Below the pieces are notes generated by a model. It saw only the letters and a program-made list of their open reading frames with translations. It ran no database searches and had not been told where the DNA came from. 64,000 bases of DNA from contig NZ_QMIK01000010.1 in assembly GCF_003316845.1 (NCBI RefSeq), forward strand, positions 1-64,000, given 5' to 3'. Each line of letters opens with the position of its first letter. Positions within the stretch are counted from its first letter, which is position 1. Shown piece by piece: positions 8,777 to 17,214 of this stretch. The position numbers and the translations under genes were made by a program. Source of the stretch: Cognataquiflexum aquatile. Lineage in GTDB: Bacteria; Bacteroidota; Bacteroidia; Cytophagales; Cyclobacteriaceae.

Positions 8777-10141
8777 TCAATTTTTGTTTTCCTTAATTGA
8801 AGCTCCTGCCGGAGATTCAGGGACTTGGGCTGATTTTGGCAGGTAGTACAATACCACCCTTCCGTCTAAAGAAAGGTACTGATTGGCCACTCTCTTCAAG
8901 TCCTCGGGCGTCACTTTAGAGTAATACTCCATTTCTTGGTTGATATAATCTGTTTTTCCATAAAACACTTTAGATTCAGCCAAATTTTGGGCAATTCCTT
9001 CCATCGAACTGTTTTTTGTTACCAGGTTATTCTCAATGATATTTTTCAATTTTTGAAAATCCTTATCGGAGATACCTTCTTTTTGAACTTTGGCTAAGAT
9101 TAGATCCATCTCTGTTTCCAAAGCCTTGGGATCTACACCCATATTGGCAATACCATACATCAAAAACACTCCGCCATCTTCGAGGTCCAAAGGAATGGCA
9201 GCAACACCAAGGGCTTTTTGCTGTTTGTCGACAAGTTCTTTGGTCATCAGAGAAGAATTACCTCCAGCCAAGTAGGTCGAAAGCATAGAGAGGGCGTATG
9301 AATCCGGATGGTTTTTTGGCGGAAGGTTGTAAGATTGAATCACAGCCGGGATCTGGATATTGTCATAAATGACATCTCGGGTTTCTGTGGTTTTTTTAGG
9401 TTCAATAATATTAGGTCGATAAAATTCTGATGGTCCTGACGGGATTTCTCCAAAATAATCCCTGACCCATTTTTCTGCCTGTCCGTAATCAATGTCTCCT
9501 GCAATTGTCAAAGTGGAATTTCTAGGGACATAATAAGCCTCATGAAAAGCCATAAATTCTTCCAATTTGGCAGAATCTAAGTGGGCCATAGAACCAATCA
9601 CCGGTGACATGTAAGGATGCTTAACAAATGATCTTTTCATCGTCTCAGGAAGGATTGTTCCGTAGGGACGGTTATCGTAAGATTGTCTTTTTTCTTCCTT
9701 GATCACTTCCCTTTGAGTGTCCACCCCGATTTGGTCTATCTTTGGATGAAGCATCCTCTCTGATTCCATGTAAAGTGCAGTTTCCAATTGATTGGAAGGA
9801 ACAATCTCGTAGTAATAAGTCATATCGTTTGAGGTAAAGGCATTGAGCGTTCCTCCGATAGATTGGATTTTGTTCATGTATTCTCCTCTGCCGATGTTTT
9901 CTGTTCCTTCAAACAGGAGGTGCTCAAAAAAGTGTGCGAATCCTGTTCTGTCAGGATTTTCATTTTTTGACCCAACATGATACAAAACAGATACCGCGAC
10001 GATCGGCGTGCTGTTATCCTGATGCATAATCACATTCAACCCATTGTCCAAGGTAAATTCCTTGAAATCGATTTTGTTTTGGGCTATTGCTGAAAGTGTC
10101 AAAAAGACTCCCATAAACAGCATAAAGGTAAACTTTCTCAT
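8777..10141 (-). CDS. M16 family zinc metallopeptidase, catalytic subunit
   Basis: This 454-residue protein has a signal peptide (MRKFTFMLFMGVFLTLSAIA) and an intact inverse zinc motif, HFFEH (H70, E73, H74). The third-ligand Glu is expected in the downstream REVIKEEKRQ helix. The second half contains the GGNSSLMTKELVDKQ region but not the full R/Y grip motif, which is supplied by the partner encoded 45 bases downstream. This catalytic plus non-catalytic two-gene M16 arrangement is common in Bacteroidota. The product is expected to be periplasmic and to degrade peptides. Substrates are unknown. Confidence 0.93.
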   Translation of the reverse strand: MRKFTFMLFMGVFLTLSAIAQNKIDFKEFTLDNGLNVIMHQDNSTPIVAVSVLYHVGSKNENPDRTGFAHFFEHLLFEGTENIGRGEYMNKIQSIGGTLNAFTSNDMTYYYEIVPSNQLETALYMESERMLHPKIDQIGVDTQREVIKEEKRQSYDNRPYGTILPETMKRSFVKHPYMSPVIGSMAHLDSAKLEEFMAFHEAYYVPRNSTLTIAGDIDYGQAEKWVRDYFGEIPSGPSEFYRPNIIEPKKTTETRDVIYDNIQIPAVIQSYNLPPKNHPDSYALSMLSTYLAGGNSSLMTKELVDKQQKALGVAAIPLDLEDGGVFLMYGIANMGVDPKALETEMDLILAKVQKEGISDKDFQKLKNIIENNLVTKNSSMEGIAQNLAESKVFYGKTDYINQEMEYYSKVTPEDLKRVANQYLSLDGRVVLYYLPKSAQVPESPAGASIKENKN

Positions 10142-10348
10142 ATACTCGGATTTAGTTTTTGGTTCATGTAAGTTTTACTTTTTTAAATCAATTTTGTTTA
10201 TCAAAAATGGATAAAAGAATAAAATTGGATACCGGTGAGGAAATTGTTAAGTTATATCTGCGAAAAATATAACAAAGCCAATAACTGAACAAATCTATAA
10301 CTAATTATTTTCAGCTAAATCCCGGAATCCGTAAATCATATGTTGGAA

Positions 10349-11344
10349 TCAAGGAGTTAGCCTGCCGAGTATTTCCTTAGCTTCATGCCATTTCAACCTT
10401 GGCCCAAACTGACTGACGATTTTGGAACTTGCCATAGATGCTAATTTTCCACTCGAAGCATAGCTGTGACCATTGGTAATACCATACATAAATGCTCCGG
10501 CAAACATATCTCCTGCCCCATTGCTGTCGATGGCCACGGTCCTGTAAGGCTCAATGTCTATAAAGGTGTCCCCATCCCAAATCATCGCGCCGTTTTTTCC
10601 CTGGGTGATTACAAAATGCTTTGCTGCCTTTTTCAATTCCTCCCTGGCTTCTGCAAGGGTATCTTTAGCAGTAAACAACATTGCCTCTTCTTCATTGGCA
10701 AATAACAAGTCAACACTTGGTCCGATGACATCATCAAATCCGGACTTGAAATACTTCACCATAGCCGGATCCGAAAATGTCAGTGCTACTTTTGTGCCAG
10801 CGGCTTCTGCAATTTTCTTTGCATTTACCATGGCTTCTTTCCCGTTAGGAGAAGTCACAAGATACCCTTCTATAAATAAGTATTTGGAATCTTTGATGGC
10901 CCATTCATTCAGGTCTTGGACTGAAAAATTCTGGGTGATTCCCAAAAATGTATTCATCGTCCTTTCGGAGTCTTCGGTGACCATGACGAGACATTTGCCT
11001 GTAATTCCGTCCTCAGGGACTTTTCCTTCCAAGCTGTTGTCCACTCCGGAGTTTTTCAAATCCTCTAGATAAAAATGTCCAAGTTGGTCATTGGCGACTT
11101 TACAACAATAGAAAGCCTTTCCCCCAAATTGGCTTACTGCAATGACGGAGTTTGCAGCCGAACCTCCGCATTGTTTTTTCGCTTCTTCTGTATTGATGAC
11201 TTGCATCAGGGAGTTTTGACGGTCTTCGTCCACCAAGGTCATCAGGCCTTTTTCAACATGGTTGTCTAAGAAAAACTGGTCAGAAACCCTGAATTCTATA
11301 TCTACAAGGGCATTACCGATGCCCGTTACATCGTACTTTTTCAT
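10349..11344 (-). CDS. PfkB family kinase (adenosine kinase-like)
   Basis: This is a ribokinase/PfkB-fold sugar or nucleoside kinase of about 331 residues. MKKYDVTGIGNALVDIEF is the N-terminal substrate-binding strand. A QCGGSAANS segment follows, and the C-terminal signature IDSNGAGDMFAGAFMYGIT carries the catalytic Asp and anion-hole glycines. The overall layout resembles adenosine kinase-type proteins of Bacteroidota more than fructokinases, but the substrate cannot be read from the sequence. I chose the ATG at 11344 rather than one six codons earlier because MKKYDVTGIGNA is the usual family start. It is monocistronic or weakly linked to the gene upstream. Confidence 0.88.
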   Translation of the reverse strand: MKKYDVTGIGNALVDIEFRVSDQFFLDNHVEKGLMTLVDEDRQNSLMQVINTEEAKKQCGGSAANSVIAVSQFGGKAFYCCKVANDQLGHFYLEDLKNSGVDNSLEGKVPEDGITGKCLVMVTEDSERTMNTFLGITQNFSVQDLNEWAIKDSKYLFIEGYLVTSPNGKEAMVNAKKIAEAAGTKVALTFSDPAMVKYFKSGFDDVIGPSVDLLFANEEEAMLFTAKDTLAEAREELKKAAKHFVITQGKNGAMIWDGDTFIDIEPYRTVAIDSNGAGDMFAGAFMYGITNGHSYASSGKLASMASSKIVSQFGPRLKWHEAKEILGRLTP

Positions 11345-11412
11345 GTATTTTGTTTTTATCAATTAGATGTTTTGTTCAGTAAATAAATCCCCCTACTTGG
11401 AAGACCATCCGG

Positions 11413-12579
11413 TCATTCAAAAATTTTATGCCTCTCAAAAGGTATGGATCTGTCAAACAGATATCTGTAGGTATGATGGGTTTTGTATATTTCTGCATTG
11501 AGCTGCTCGCAGACACGCATCATTTTAGGATTAAAATCTCCGATCCAATTCATTTCGATGGTTTTGTAGGGAAAAGAATCATGGCGGGCAAATATTTCAT
11601 TATATGCCATAATCATGGCGCTGTCTACACCTTTTCCCTGAAACTCCGGCACAACACCAAAGACCAAACCCAACATTTTATTGGGTGGATGAAAGGTTTT
11701 ATACCAAAGGAATTTGAGTTTGCCAATCAGATCCAACTTCCCGTTTACATATTTGAATATTTGGTTGATCTCGGGAATATTAATAAAAAATGAAACAGGT
11801 TCCCCTTTATAAAAACCAAAGTATAGCAACCTTGGGTCACGTATCGGTTTTAATTTAGCAAACATCAATTGGGTCTCCCTGATGGTAAGGCTTTTTCCCA
11901 TATGCTTTGCCCAAGCCCTGTTATACACTTCCATAAAATATTGCGGAGCTTTTTCGGAAAGCTCTTTTCCTTTCATATATCGAAATGAAAAATCAGGATC
12001 AGCCAAGACTTTGTTGGCTCTTTCCACCATTTTTGCGTCAAAGTTCCCACCCTGAACAGGCCGCATGTAGGTGTATTGCCTGAAATACAGCTGAAAACCA
12101 TAATCTTCGAAGAATTTCTGATAATAGTGAAAGTTCCAAGGCATGTTGTAATTGGGAGGGGAAAAACCCTTCACCAATAAGCCCCACCATTTATCCCTTT
12201 CACCAAAATTGACCGGTCCATCCATGGCTTCGACCCCTTCTTTCTGGAGCCAGGATTTTGCTGTGTCAAATAACAGGAAAGCAACTTTGCTATCATCTAT
12301 GGACTCAAAGAAGCCGACTCCGCCTGTAGGTTGTTTTTCTTTCCATTTGGGATGGATAAAAGCTGCAATCCTTCCAACAGATTTTCCTTTTTGATCCTGT
12401 ACCAACCAACGCTTGGCCTTTCCTCCTTGCTTAAACAGCTTATTTGTTTCGGGCTCAAACAAACCCTGTATGTCTTTATCTAGAGGCCTAATCCAGTTTT
12501 CCTCATTTTTATATAGCCTCACGGCCATTTCCAAAAATTCTTTTTCAAGTGCTGGACTGTTGACTTCCAGAATTTTCAT
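11413..12579 (-). CDS. GNAT-like acyltransferase-fold protein
   Basis: This 388-residue cytoplasmic protein belongs to a large Bacteroidota family usually labelled GNAT N-acetyltransferase or hypothetical. Visible features are MKILEVNSPALEKEFLE at the start, VGRIAAFIHPKW, the GPVNFGERDKWWGLLVKGF region (about 120-140), and a C-terminal GLVFGVVPEFQGKGVDSAMI stretch (about 310-330) that resembles the acetyl-CoA-binding loop (Q/RxxGxG/A). The substrate is unknown. The protein is longer than a single GNAT domain and may hold two. It lies in a run of minus-strand genes but with spacers too long to prove an operon. Confidence 0.75.
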   Translation of the reverse strand: MKILEVNSPALEKEFLEMAVRLYKNEENWIRPLDKDIQGLFEPETNKLFKQGGKAKRWLVQDQKGKSVGRIAAFIHPKWKEKQPTGGVGFFESIDDSKVAFLLFDTAKSWLQKEGVEAMDGPVNFGERDKWWGLLVKGFSPPNYNMPWNFHYYQKFFEDYGFQLYFRQYTYMRPVQGGNFDAKMVERANKVLADPDFSFRYMKGKELSEKAPQYFMEVYNRAWAKHMGKSLTIRETQLMFAKLKPIRDPRLLYFGFYKGEPVSFFINIPEINQIFKYVNGKLDLIGKLKFLWYKTFHPPNKMLGLVFGVVPEFQGKGVDSAMIMAYNEIFARHDSFPYKTIEMNWIGDFNPKMMRVCEQLNAEIYKTHHTYRYLFDRSIPFERHKIFE

Positions 12580-12677
12580 AGTCGTGATTTTAATTAAGCG
12601 AATAAAAATAGGGAGATAATTTTAAAGTAGGAAAGGGTCTTTTCTTACTTATATCCCAACAGGGTCAAAAGAGGACA

Positions 12678-13193
12678 TCAGAATACTTTTTCTCCTTTAT
12701 TTACCCAGATACTCCACGCTCGGTTGTAGGTATGAATTCTGTTTGTTGTCTTTTCGTCTTTGTAAACCGGCTGCTCTTCATTCATCCAATGAAAAATCCC
12801 TCCATAAAGGTTGTATACCTTCTTGTATCCTGCGGATTTGAGTTTTTTCCCTATATCCTGACTTCTTGCACCGACAGAACAGTAAACCACTATTGGCTGG
12901 TCTTTTGGGATATCCCTGACGCTTTCCATTGAAAAAGTATCAAAACCAACCCATCTCGCTCCTTTGATATGGCTCACTTCATACTCTTCTTTTTCTCTGG
13001 TGTCGAGTAAAACAGACTTGCCAAGAATTTCATCTTGGTCTAAATACACCAAAGGAAAATCCTTTTCATATATCCCGCTTAGCATGGTTTTATAAGCCAA
13101 ACTTTGGCTGAAAGTAGGTGATTGTATCAAAAATACCAGGAGGAAAATAAAAGGAATACGGATTAGCATGAATTTGGGCTTATTAATGAACAT
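12678..13193 (-). CDS. Secreted rhodanese-like domain protein
   Basis: The 171-residue protein has an N-terminal signal peptide ending near FSQS and one rhodanese domain. The domain shows LLDTREKEEYEVSHIKGARWVG and the active-site loop VVYCSVGARSQDI with the catalytic Cys, then GYKKVYNLYGGIFHW. Rhodaneses transfer sulfane sulfur, but periplasmic single-domain members often have unknown partners. The active-site loop CSVGARS is intact, so activity is plausible. The flanking spacers show no operon partner. Confidence 0.9.
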   Translation of the reverse strand: MFINKPKFMLIRIPFIFLLVFLIQSPTFSQSLAYKTMLSGIYEKDFPLVYLDQDEILGKSVLLDTREKEEYEVSHIKGARWVGFDTFSMESVRDIPKDQPIVVYCSVGARSQDIGKKLKSAGYKKVYNLYGGIFHWMNEEQPVYKDEKTTNRIHTYNRAWSIWVNKGEKVF

Positions 13194-13325
13194 AATTCGA
13201 ATTGTTCATGGGGGTTCAATCTTCCAAACAAAAAATAATCAGAAATGATTGTTTGGCCCCACAAAAAATCAATTTTTCAATTTGAATTGGTCCGTTGGAT
13301 TATTTTTTACTGAGAAAAAGGAATT

Positions 13326-14039
13326 TCAGCCATAGAAGTCAGACAGCCTAGCCAGTCCCCTTTTATCAAGAACAAGGATTTTCTTTCCTTCAAAATCAAT
13401 CAGTTCGTCCTTTTTGAATTCCGAAAGAAGTCTGATTACTGTTTCTGTAGCTGTTCCAACCAACCCTGCTATTTCCTCCCTTGTCAGGACGATGTCAATC
13501 TTCTCTCCTTCTTTTCCGTCGATCCCATAAGTTTCACTGAGTTTTAGCAAAGTAAATGCAAGCCTTTCCCTGATTGATTTTTGGGTAGCATCGGTGAGTT
13601 TGTCTTCCATGATACCGAGGTCATGGCAAAGTGCTTTAGTAACCCTTCTGTGGAACTCAGTGTCTTCGGACAGCACTTTCAGGAAAGACTCTCTTGGAAC
13701 AAAACATATTTTGGCATCTTCCACGATGGTAGCTGAATTGGAATATGATTCTTCACCCAAGAGGGAAGCATATCCTAAAAAATCACCTTTTTTGGCAAGT
13801 CTGATAATCTGCTCTTTTCCATTGGACGCAGTTTTGAAAACCTTTACCACTCCATCATTGATGCAGAAAACTCCAAGAGGCTTGGTTCCTTCATAAAACA
13901 ATATCTGACCCTTTTTATGGGTAATAAAATTTTTGTGATCAGATAAATGGCATAAATGGGGCTCAGTGAGATTAGAAAAGAGTGAAAATTTCCTACTCAT
14001 GCAAAGCTCACATGGAGTGCTTTTTTCTATAGTTTTCAT
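13326..14039 (-). CDS. Crp/Fnr family transcriptional regulator with N-terminal cysteines
   Basis: This 237-residue regulator has a cyclic-nucleotide-binding-type beta barrel (about 30-150, with GQILFYEGTKPLGVFCINDGVVKVF) and a C-terminal winged helix (LTREEIAGLVGTATETVIRLLSEF, about 185-210). The sequence before the barrel has Cys10-x2-Cys13 and Cys30. Another Cys lies in VFCIND. This is reminiscent of, though not identical to, the Fnr iron-sulfur pattern. An oxygen- or redox-sensing role is an inference. A near-palindromic site, TGACATATATCA, lies at 14094-14105 in front of the gene and could be an autoregulatory operator. Targets are unknown; hemA and hemN elsewhere in the window are typical Fnr-regulated genes, but no matching site was seen there. 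Confidence 0.9.
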   Translation of the reverse strand: MKTIEKSTPCELCMSRKFSLFSNLTEPHLCHLSDHKNFITHKKGQILFYEGTKPLGVFCINDGVVKVFKTASNGKEQIIRLAKKGDFLGYASLLGEESYSNSATIVEDAKICFVPRESFLKVLSEDTEFHRRVTKALCHDLGIMEDKLTDATQKSIRERLAFTLLKLSETYGIDGKEGEKIDIVLTREEIAGLVGTATETVIRLLSEFKKDELIDFEGKKILVLDKRGLARLSDFYG

Positions 14040-14062
14040 ATCAAAAGGTTAATACCGCTGAA

Positions 14063-14105
14063 CAAACTTATTTCATAAATATAACAGATAACATGACATA
14101 TATCA
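14063..14105 (-). promoter_or_regulatory. Candidate promoter and operator of the Crp/Fnr gene
   Basis: On the minus strand TAAGTTTG (14063-14070) is a perfect -7 element. The normal -33 TTTG is missing. Instead TGACATATATCA (14094-14105) is centred about 42 bases before the inferred start site, the classic spacing for class II Crp/Fnr activation. This suggests autoactivation but rests on pattern matching only. Confidence 0.4.
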
Positions 14106-14111
14106 CATTAA

Positions 14112-14585
14112 TTATGGTTGAAATTGAGGTAAATCGGATATTTGATCATAATTATTAACATCAGAATTATATTTCAAGAATAAATGCTGTCTGCCGTTGC
14201 TTATTCCCATGTAAGAAGCACCTATGGTTTTATTATAGACTGCTACCTGTTCGACTGTTTTTTTAGACAATCTTACTTCAGGGGCTTTGCATTCGATCAA
14301 AAGGAACGGATTTCCGACTCTGTCCAAAACCAAAATATCAAATCTTTTCTGAAGGGAATTATAAACCACTTCTTTCTCCAAAGAGAAAAGTCCTTTTGGA
14401 TAGTTTCGGTGTTGGACCAAAAAAGAAACCATATGCTGTCTGACCCATTCTTCAGGGGTCAATATCAAATATTTCTTTCGAAGGGAATCGAAAATGCTTA
14501 ATTTACCCTCGGACTCCTGAATTTTGAATTCAAATTCAGGAAAATTGAGGGAAAACTGCATAAATCCATACCTATCCGCCATCAT
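14112..14585 (-). CDS. HSDR_N_2 (type I restriction enzyme R N-terminal-like) domain protein
   Basis: This 157-residue protein matches the stand-alone HSDR_N_2 family. Visible are KKYLILTPEEWVRQHMVSFL and a PD-(D/E)xK-like nuclease core, RFDILVLDRVGNPFLLIECKAPEV, in which D and E-x-K are the expected catalytic residues. Then comes QVAVYNKTIGASYMGISNGRQHL. It is common as a single gene in Bacteroidota with no restriction partners, and none is present here. The role is unknown; DNA-end processing or repair is possible. An alternative start at 14561 (MQFSLNFPEF) is equally plausible. It is divergent from the amidohydrolase gene. Confidence 0.8.
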   Translation of the reverse strand: MMADRYGFMQFSLNFPEFEFKIQESEGKLSIFDSLRKKYLILTPEEWVRQHMVSFLVQHRNYPKGLFSLEKEVVYNSLQKRFDILVLDRVGNPFLLIECKAPEVRLSKKTVEQVAVYNKTIGASYMGISNGRQHLFLKYNSDVNNYDQISDLPQFQP

Positions 14586-14636
14586 TTCGCAAATATGTCC
14601 GCTTTCTTGTTAGAAACATCAACCAAACCGTCTAAA

Positions 14637-16271
14637 ATGAAGAAATTTATTTTCTTTTCACTTCTGTTTTCAACCATTTTCTACTTTTCCTGCACCACAA
14701 AGGAGAAAGTTGACCTCATCGTACATAACGGAACCATCTATACCGTTGATGAAGGTTTTTCGATAGCAAATGCATTTGCAATCAAGGATAACCGTTTTGT
14801 GGCAGTGGGCAATGAAAACGCGATATTTTCCAAATATGAATCCGAAGAAGTTATTGACTTGCAAGGCAAACCAGTATATCCTGGATTCATAGATTCCCAT
14901 TCTCATTTTTACAGGTATGGATTAGGATTGCAAGTGGCTGATCTACTTGGAGCCGAATCAGAAGCAGAACTGGTGGAAAGGGTTAGGGTTCATGCTGAAA
15001 AAAATCCTGATGCGGCGTGGATATTGGGAAGAGGTTGGGATCAGAACCTATGGGAATCAAAAGAATTTCCAACCAAAGCCAAATTGGATTCCCTATTCCC
15101 TGACAAGCCGGTCCTTCTTACCCGGATTGACGGACATGCTGCCCTGGTCAACCAAAAGGCTTTGGATCTGGGAGGCGTTACTGCCCAAACTTCCATGATC
15201 GGAGGAAAAGTTATACTTATAGGAAACAAGCCTTCAGGGGTTTTGATTGACAATGCGATTGATCTGGTTTCATATAAGGTGCCTAATGCGAGTAAGGAGG
15301 AGTCCAGGATTGCATTGCTCGGAGCTCAGGAAAATTGTTTTGCAGTCGGTCTGACCACAGTAGTAGATGCGGGTCTGGAGAAGGAAACAATCGACCTTAT
15401 CTCTGAAATGCAAAAAGACAATACATTAAAAATGCGTGTATATGCCATGGTAAATCCTACAGAAGCCAATATGGCCCATTATTTCAAAACGGGGATTTAT
15501 CAAGACGACAACCTCACAGTCAGGAGTTTTAAAATATATGGAGATGGGGCTTTGGGCTCCAGAGGTGCCGCACTCCTAAAGCCTTACCATGACCACGCTG
15601 ACAATTATGGATTTCTTCTCAAAAACCCTGAGGAATTTGATGAGTTGGCTAAAAAAATGTACGAAAACGGCTTCCAAATGAATACCCATTGTATTGGTGA
15701 TTCTGCAAATAGGACACTCTTGGACATCTATGCCAAATATCTCAAAGGCAAAAATGATCTCAGGTGGAGAATCGAGCATGCCCAGGTAGTGAGCAAAGAA
15801 GACATGCCGAAATTTGCCAAGTATAGCATCATTCCTTCCGTCCAACCTACTCACGCCACTTCTGATATGTATTGGGCCGGCCAAAGGCTCGGTCCTTTCC
15901 GGATCAAAACAGCATATGCATACAAAGACCTCCTGGACCAAAATGGCATGCTGGCACTAGGTAGTGATTTCCCTGTAGAACACATCAATCCTCTGTATGG
16001 CTTTCATTCTGGTGTTGTCAGAAAAGACGCCAAAAACTGGCCTGATGACGGATTTCAACCTGAAAACAAAATCACCCGGGAACATGCACTTAAGGGTATG
16101 ACCATTTGGGCAGCATTTGCAAACTTTGAGGAAAACCTAAAAGGAAGTATTGAACCGGGAAAACTCGCTGACTTTGTGGTTTTGGAAAAAGACATCATGA
16201 CAGCTCCCGAAAACGAACTCCGTGAGATCAAAATCTCAGGAACCTTTGTTGGTGGGAAAAAAGTCTTTTAA
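14637..16271 (+). CDS. Amidohydrolase family 3 lipoprotein (YtcJ-like)
   Basis: The start at 14637 gives a lipoprotein signal (MKKFIFFSLLFSTIFYFSC, Cys19 as lipidation site). It is followed by a metal-dependent amidohydrolase fold of about 525 residues. Recognisable are DLIVHNGTIYTVDEGFS, the metal motif GFIDSHSHFYRYG, WILGRGWDQNLW, KIYGDGALGSRGA, MNTHCIGDSANRTLLDIY, WRIEHAQVV and LALGSDFPVEHINPLYGF. Family 3 members hydrolyse N-formyl or similar amide bonds, but the substrate is not evident. The protein is presumably anchored in the outer or inner membrane facing the periplasm. It is monocistronic and convergent with the helix-hairpin-helix gene. Confidence 0.92.
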   Translation: MKKFIFFSLLFSTIFYFSCTTKEKVDLIVHNGTIYTVDEGFSIANAFAIKDNRFVAVGNENAIFSKYESEEVIDLQGKPVYPGFIDSHSHFYRYGLGLQVADLLGAESEAELVERVRVHAEKNPDAAWILGRGWDQNLWESKEFPTKAKLDSLFPDKPVLLTRIDGHAALVNQKALDLGGVTAQTSMIGGKVILIGNKPSGVLIDNAIDLVSYKVPNASKEESRIALLGAQENCFAVGLTTVVDAGLEKETIDLISEMQKDNTLKMRVYAMVNPTEANMAHYFKTGIYQDDNLTVRSFKIYGDGALGSRGAALLKPYHDHADNYGFLLKNPEEFDELAKKMYENGFQMNTHCIGDSANRTLLDIYAKYLKGKNDLRWRIEHAQVVSKEDMPKFAKYSIIPSVQPTHATSDMYWAGQRLGPFRIKTAYAYKDLLDQNGMLALGSDFPVEHINPLYGFHSGVVRKDAKNWPDDGFQPENKITREHALKGMTIWAAFANFEENLKGSIEPGKLADFVVLEKDIMTAPENELREIKISGTFVGGKKVF

Positions 16272-16290
16272 CATATGAGTTCAAACATCA

Positions 16291-16983
16291 TCAAAATTCC
16301 AGGTAAGGTTTGAGCCTATCCACCCATTCAGCATTGAAGATTTTGATTTTGAGCAAATCATCCGAAGACTGATAAGGTCCATGTTGTTCACGGAAAGCAA
16401 TGATGACTTTGGCAGACCCGTAATTGATATAAGGATGTTTAGCCAGAGTGTTGACATCAGCTTGATTGATGGGGATTTTGTTTTTGACACCGGGTTCAAA
16501 ATAAAAATAATCAAAGACCCTTTCCAAAACCTCAGGAGTCATGCCGTAAACCTCCAAAAGTTGATCCTTGCTATGTAAGCCCCCAATATTATCCCTGAAC
16601 TTTACTACTCTTCCGGCCATGGTCTGCCCTATCCCCGGAACTATTTGAAGTACAACAGAGTCAGCTTCTGAGAATGACATTTTATTCAGCTGCGGACTTT
16701 TGGGTTTTTGATAAGCGTTTGCTCTTTTGACCGTATCTGATTTGGAACCTATTGATTGACTTTGATAGTTATTTTGAGAAGGTTTCCAACCGGCCAAGAC
16801 CAAACTGTCAATCTTATGGGAATAAGCCGAATAATGCTCTTCGTTTTTCTTTCGAACCAGCCAATCATAGCCCAACGGAATCAAATAGAGAACAATAAGG
16901 GCCGGAATTACCAAAACGAAACCTCTAGATTCCCTTTTGGAGAATCCAAAATACGATTTCAGAAAAAAATAAATTTTAGCCAT
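16291..16983 (-). CDS. Membrane-anchored helix-hairpin-helix protein (ComEA-like)
   Basis: This 230-residue protein has one N-terminal transmembrane segment (about residues 21-40) and at least two helix-hairpin-helix DNA-binding repeats. These are VLQIVPGIGQTMAGRVVKFRDNIGG (about 112-136) and INQADVNTLAKHPYINYGSAKVIIAFREQHG (about 175-205). The layout resembles ComEA-type DNA receptors, but this class is widespread in Bacteroidota and a role in DNA uptake is not established. It is convergent with the amidohydrolase gene, with 19 bases between stops and no obvious terminator. Confidence 0.82.
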   Translation of the reverse strand: MAKIYFFLKSYFGFSKRESRGFVLVIPALIVLYLIPLGYDWLVRKKNEEHYSAYSHKIDSLVLAGWKPSQNNYQSQSIGSKSDTVKRANAYQKPKSPQLNKMSFSEADSVVLQIVPGIGQTMAGRVVKFRDNIGGLHSKDQLLEVYGMTPEVLERVFDYFYFEPGVKNKIPINQADVNTLAKHPYINYGSAKVIIAFREQHGPYQSSDDLLKIKIFNAEWVDRLKPYLEF

Positions 16984-17188
16984 CCGGAATTATTATTAAA
17001 AACCATAACTCCATCGCAACCGATAAATCGCATCTATCTCCGATAAAATAATACGATTGGAATTATTTTACAATTATTACGAAATTTGAAATTGAAAACC
17101 AAAAATTTAAGTTTTGCCTGTTTTATTTAGACCGAATTTAAATTAAACGGAAGTAAAGAGAAATTATTCTTTGCTATCTAATCTGAAT

Positions 17189-17196
17189 TAAATTTG
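17189..17196 (+). promoter_or_regulatory. Possible -7 element of hemA
   Basis: TAAATTTG matches the Bacteroidota -7 consensus 18 bases before the hemA start. A TTTG occurs at 17170-17173, but the 15-base spacer is shorter than normal, so the promoter call is tentative. Confidence 0.35.
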
Positions 17197-17214
17197 TGAC
17201 AGAAAAGTATCAAA

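Noticed and set aside
10554-11072. 172-codon plus-strand frame opposite the PfkB kinase gene
   Set aside because: It is a shadow of a well-supported gene on the other strand.
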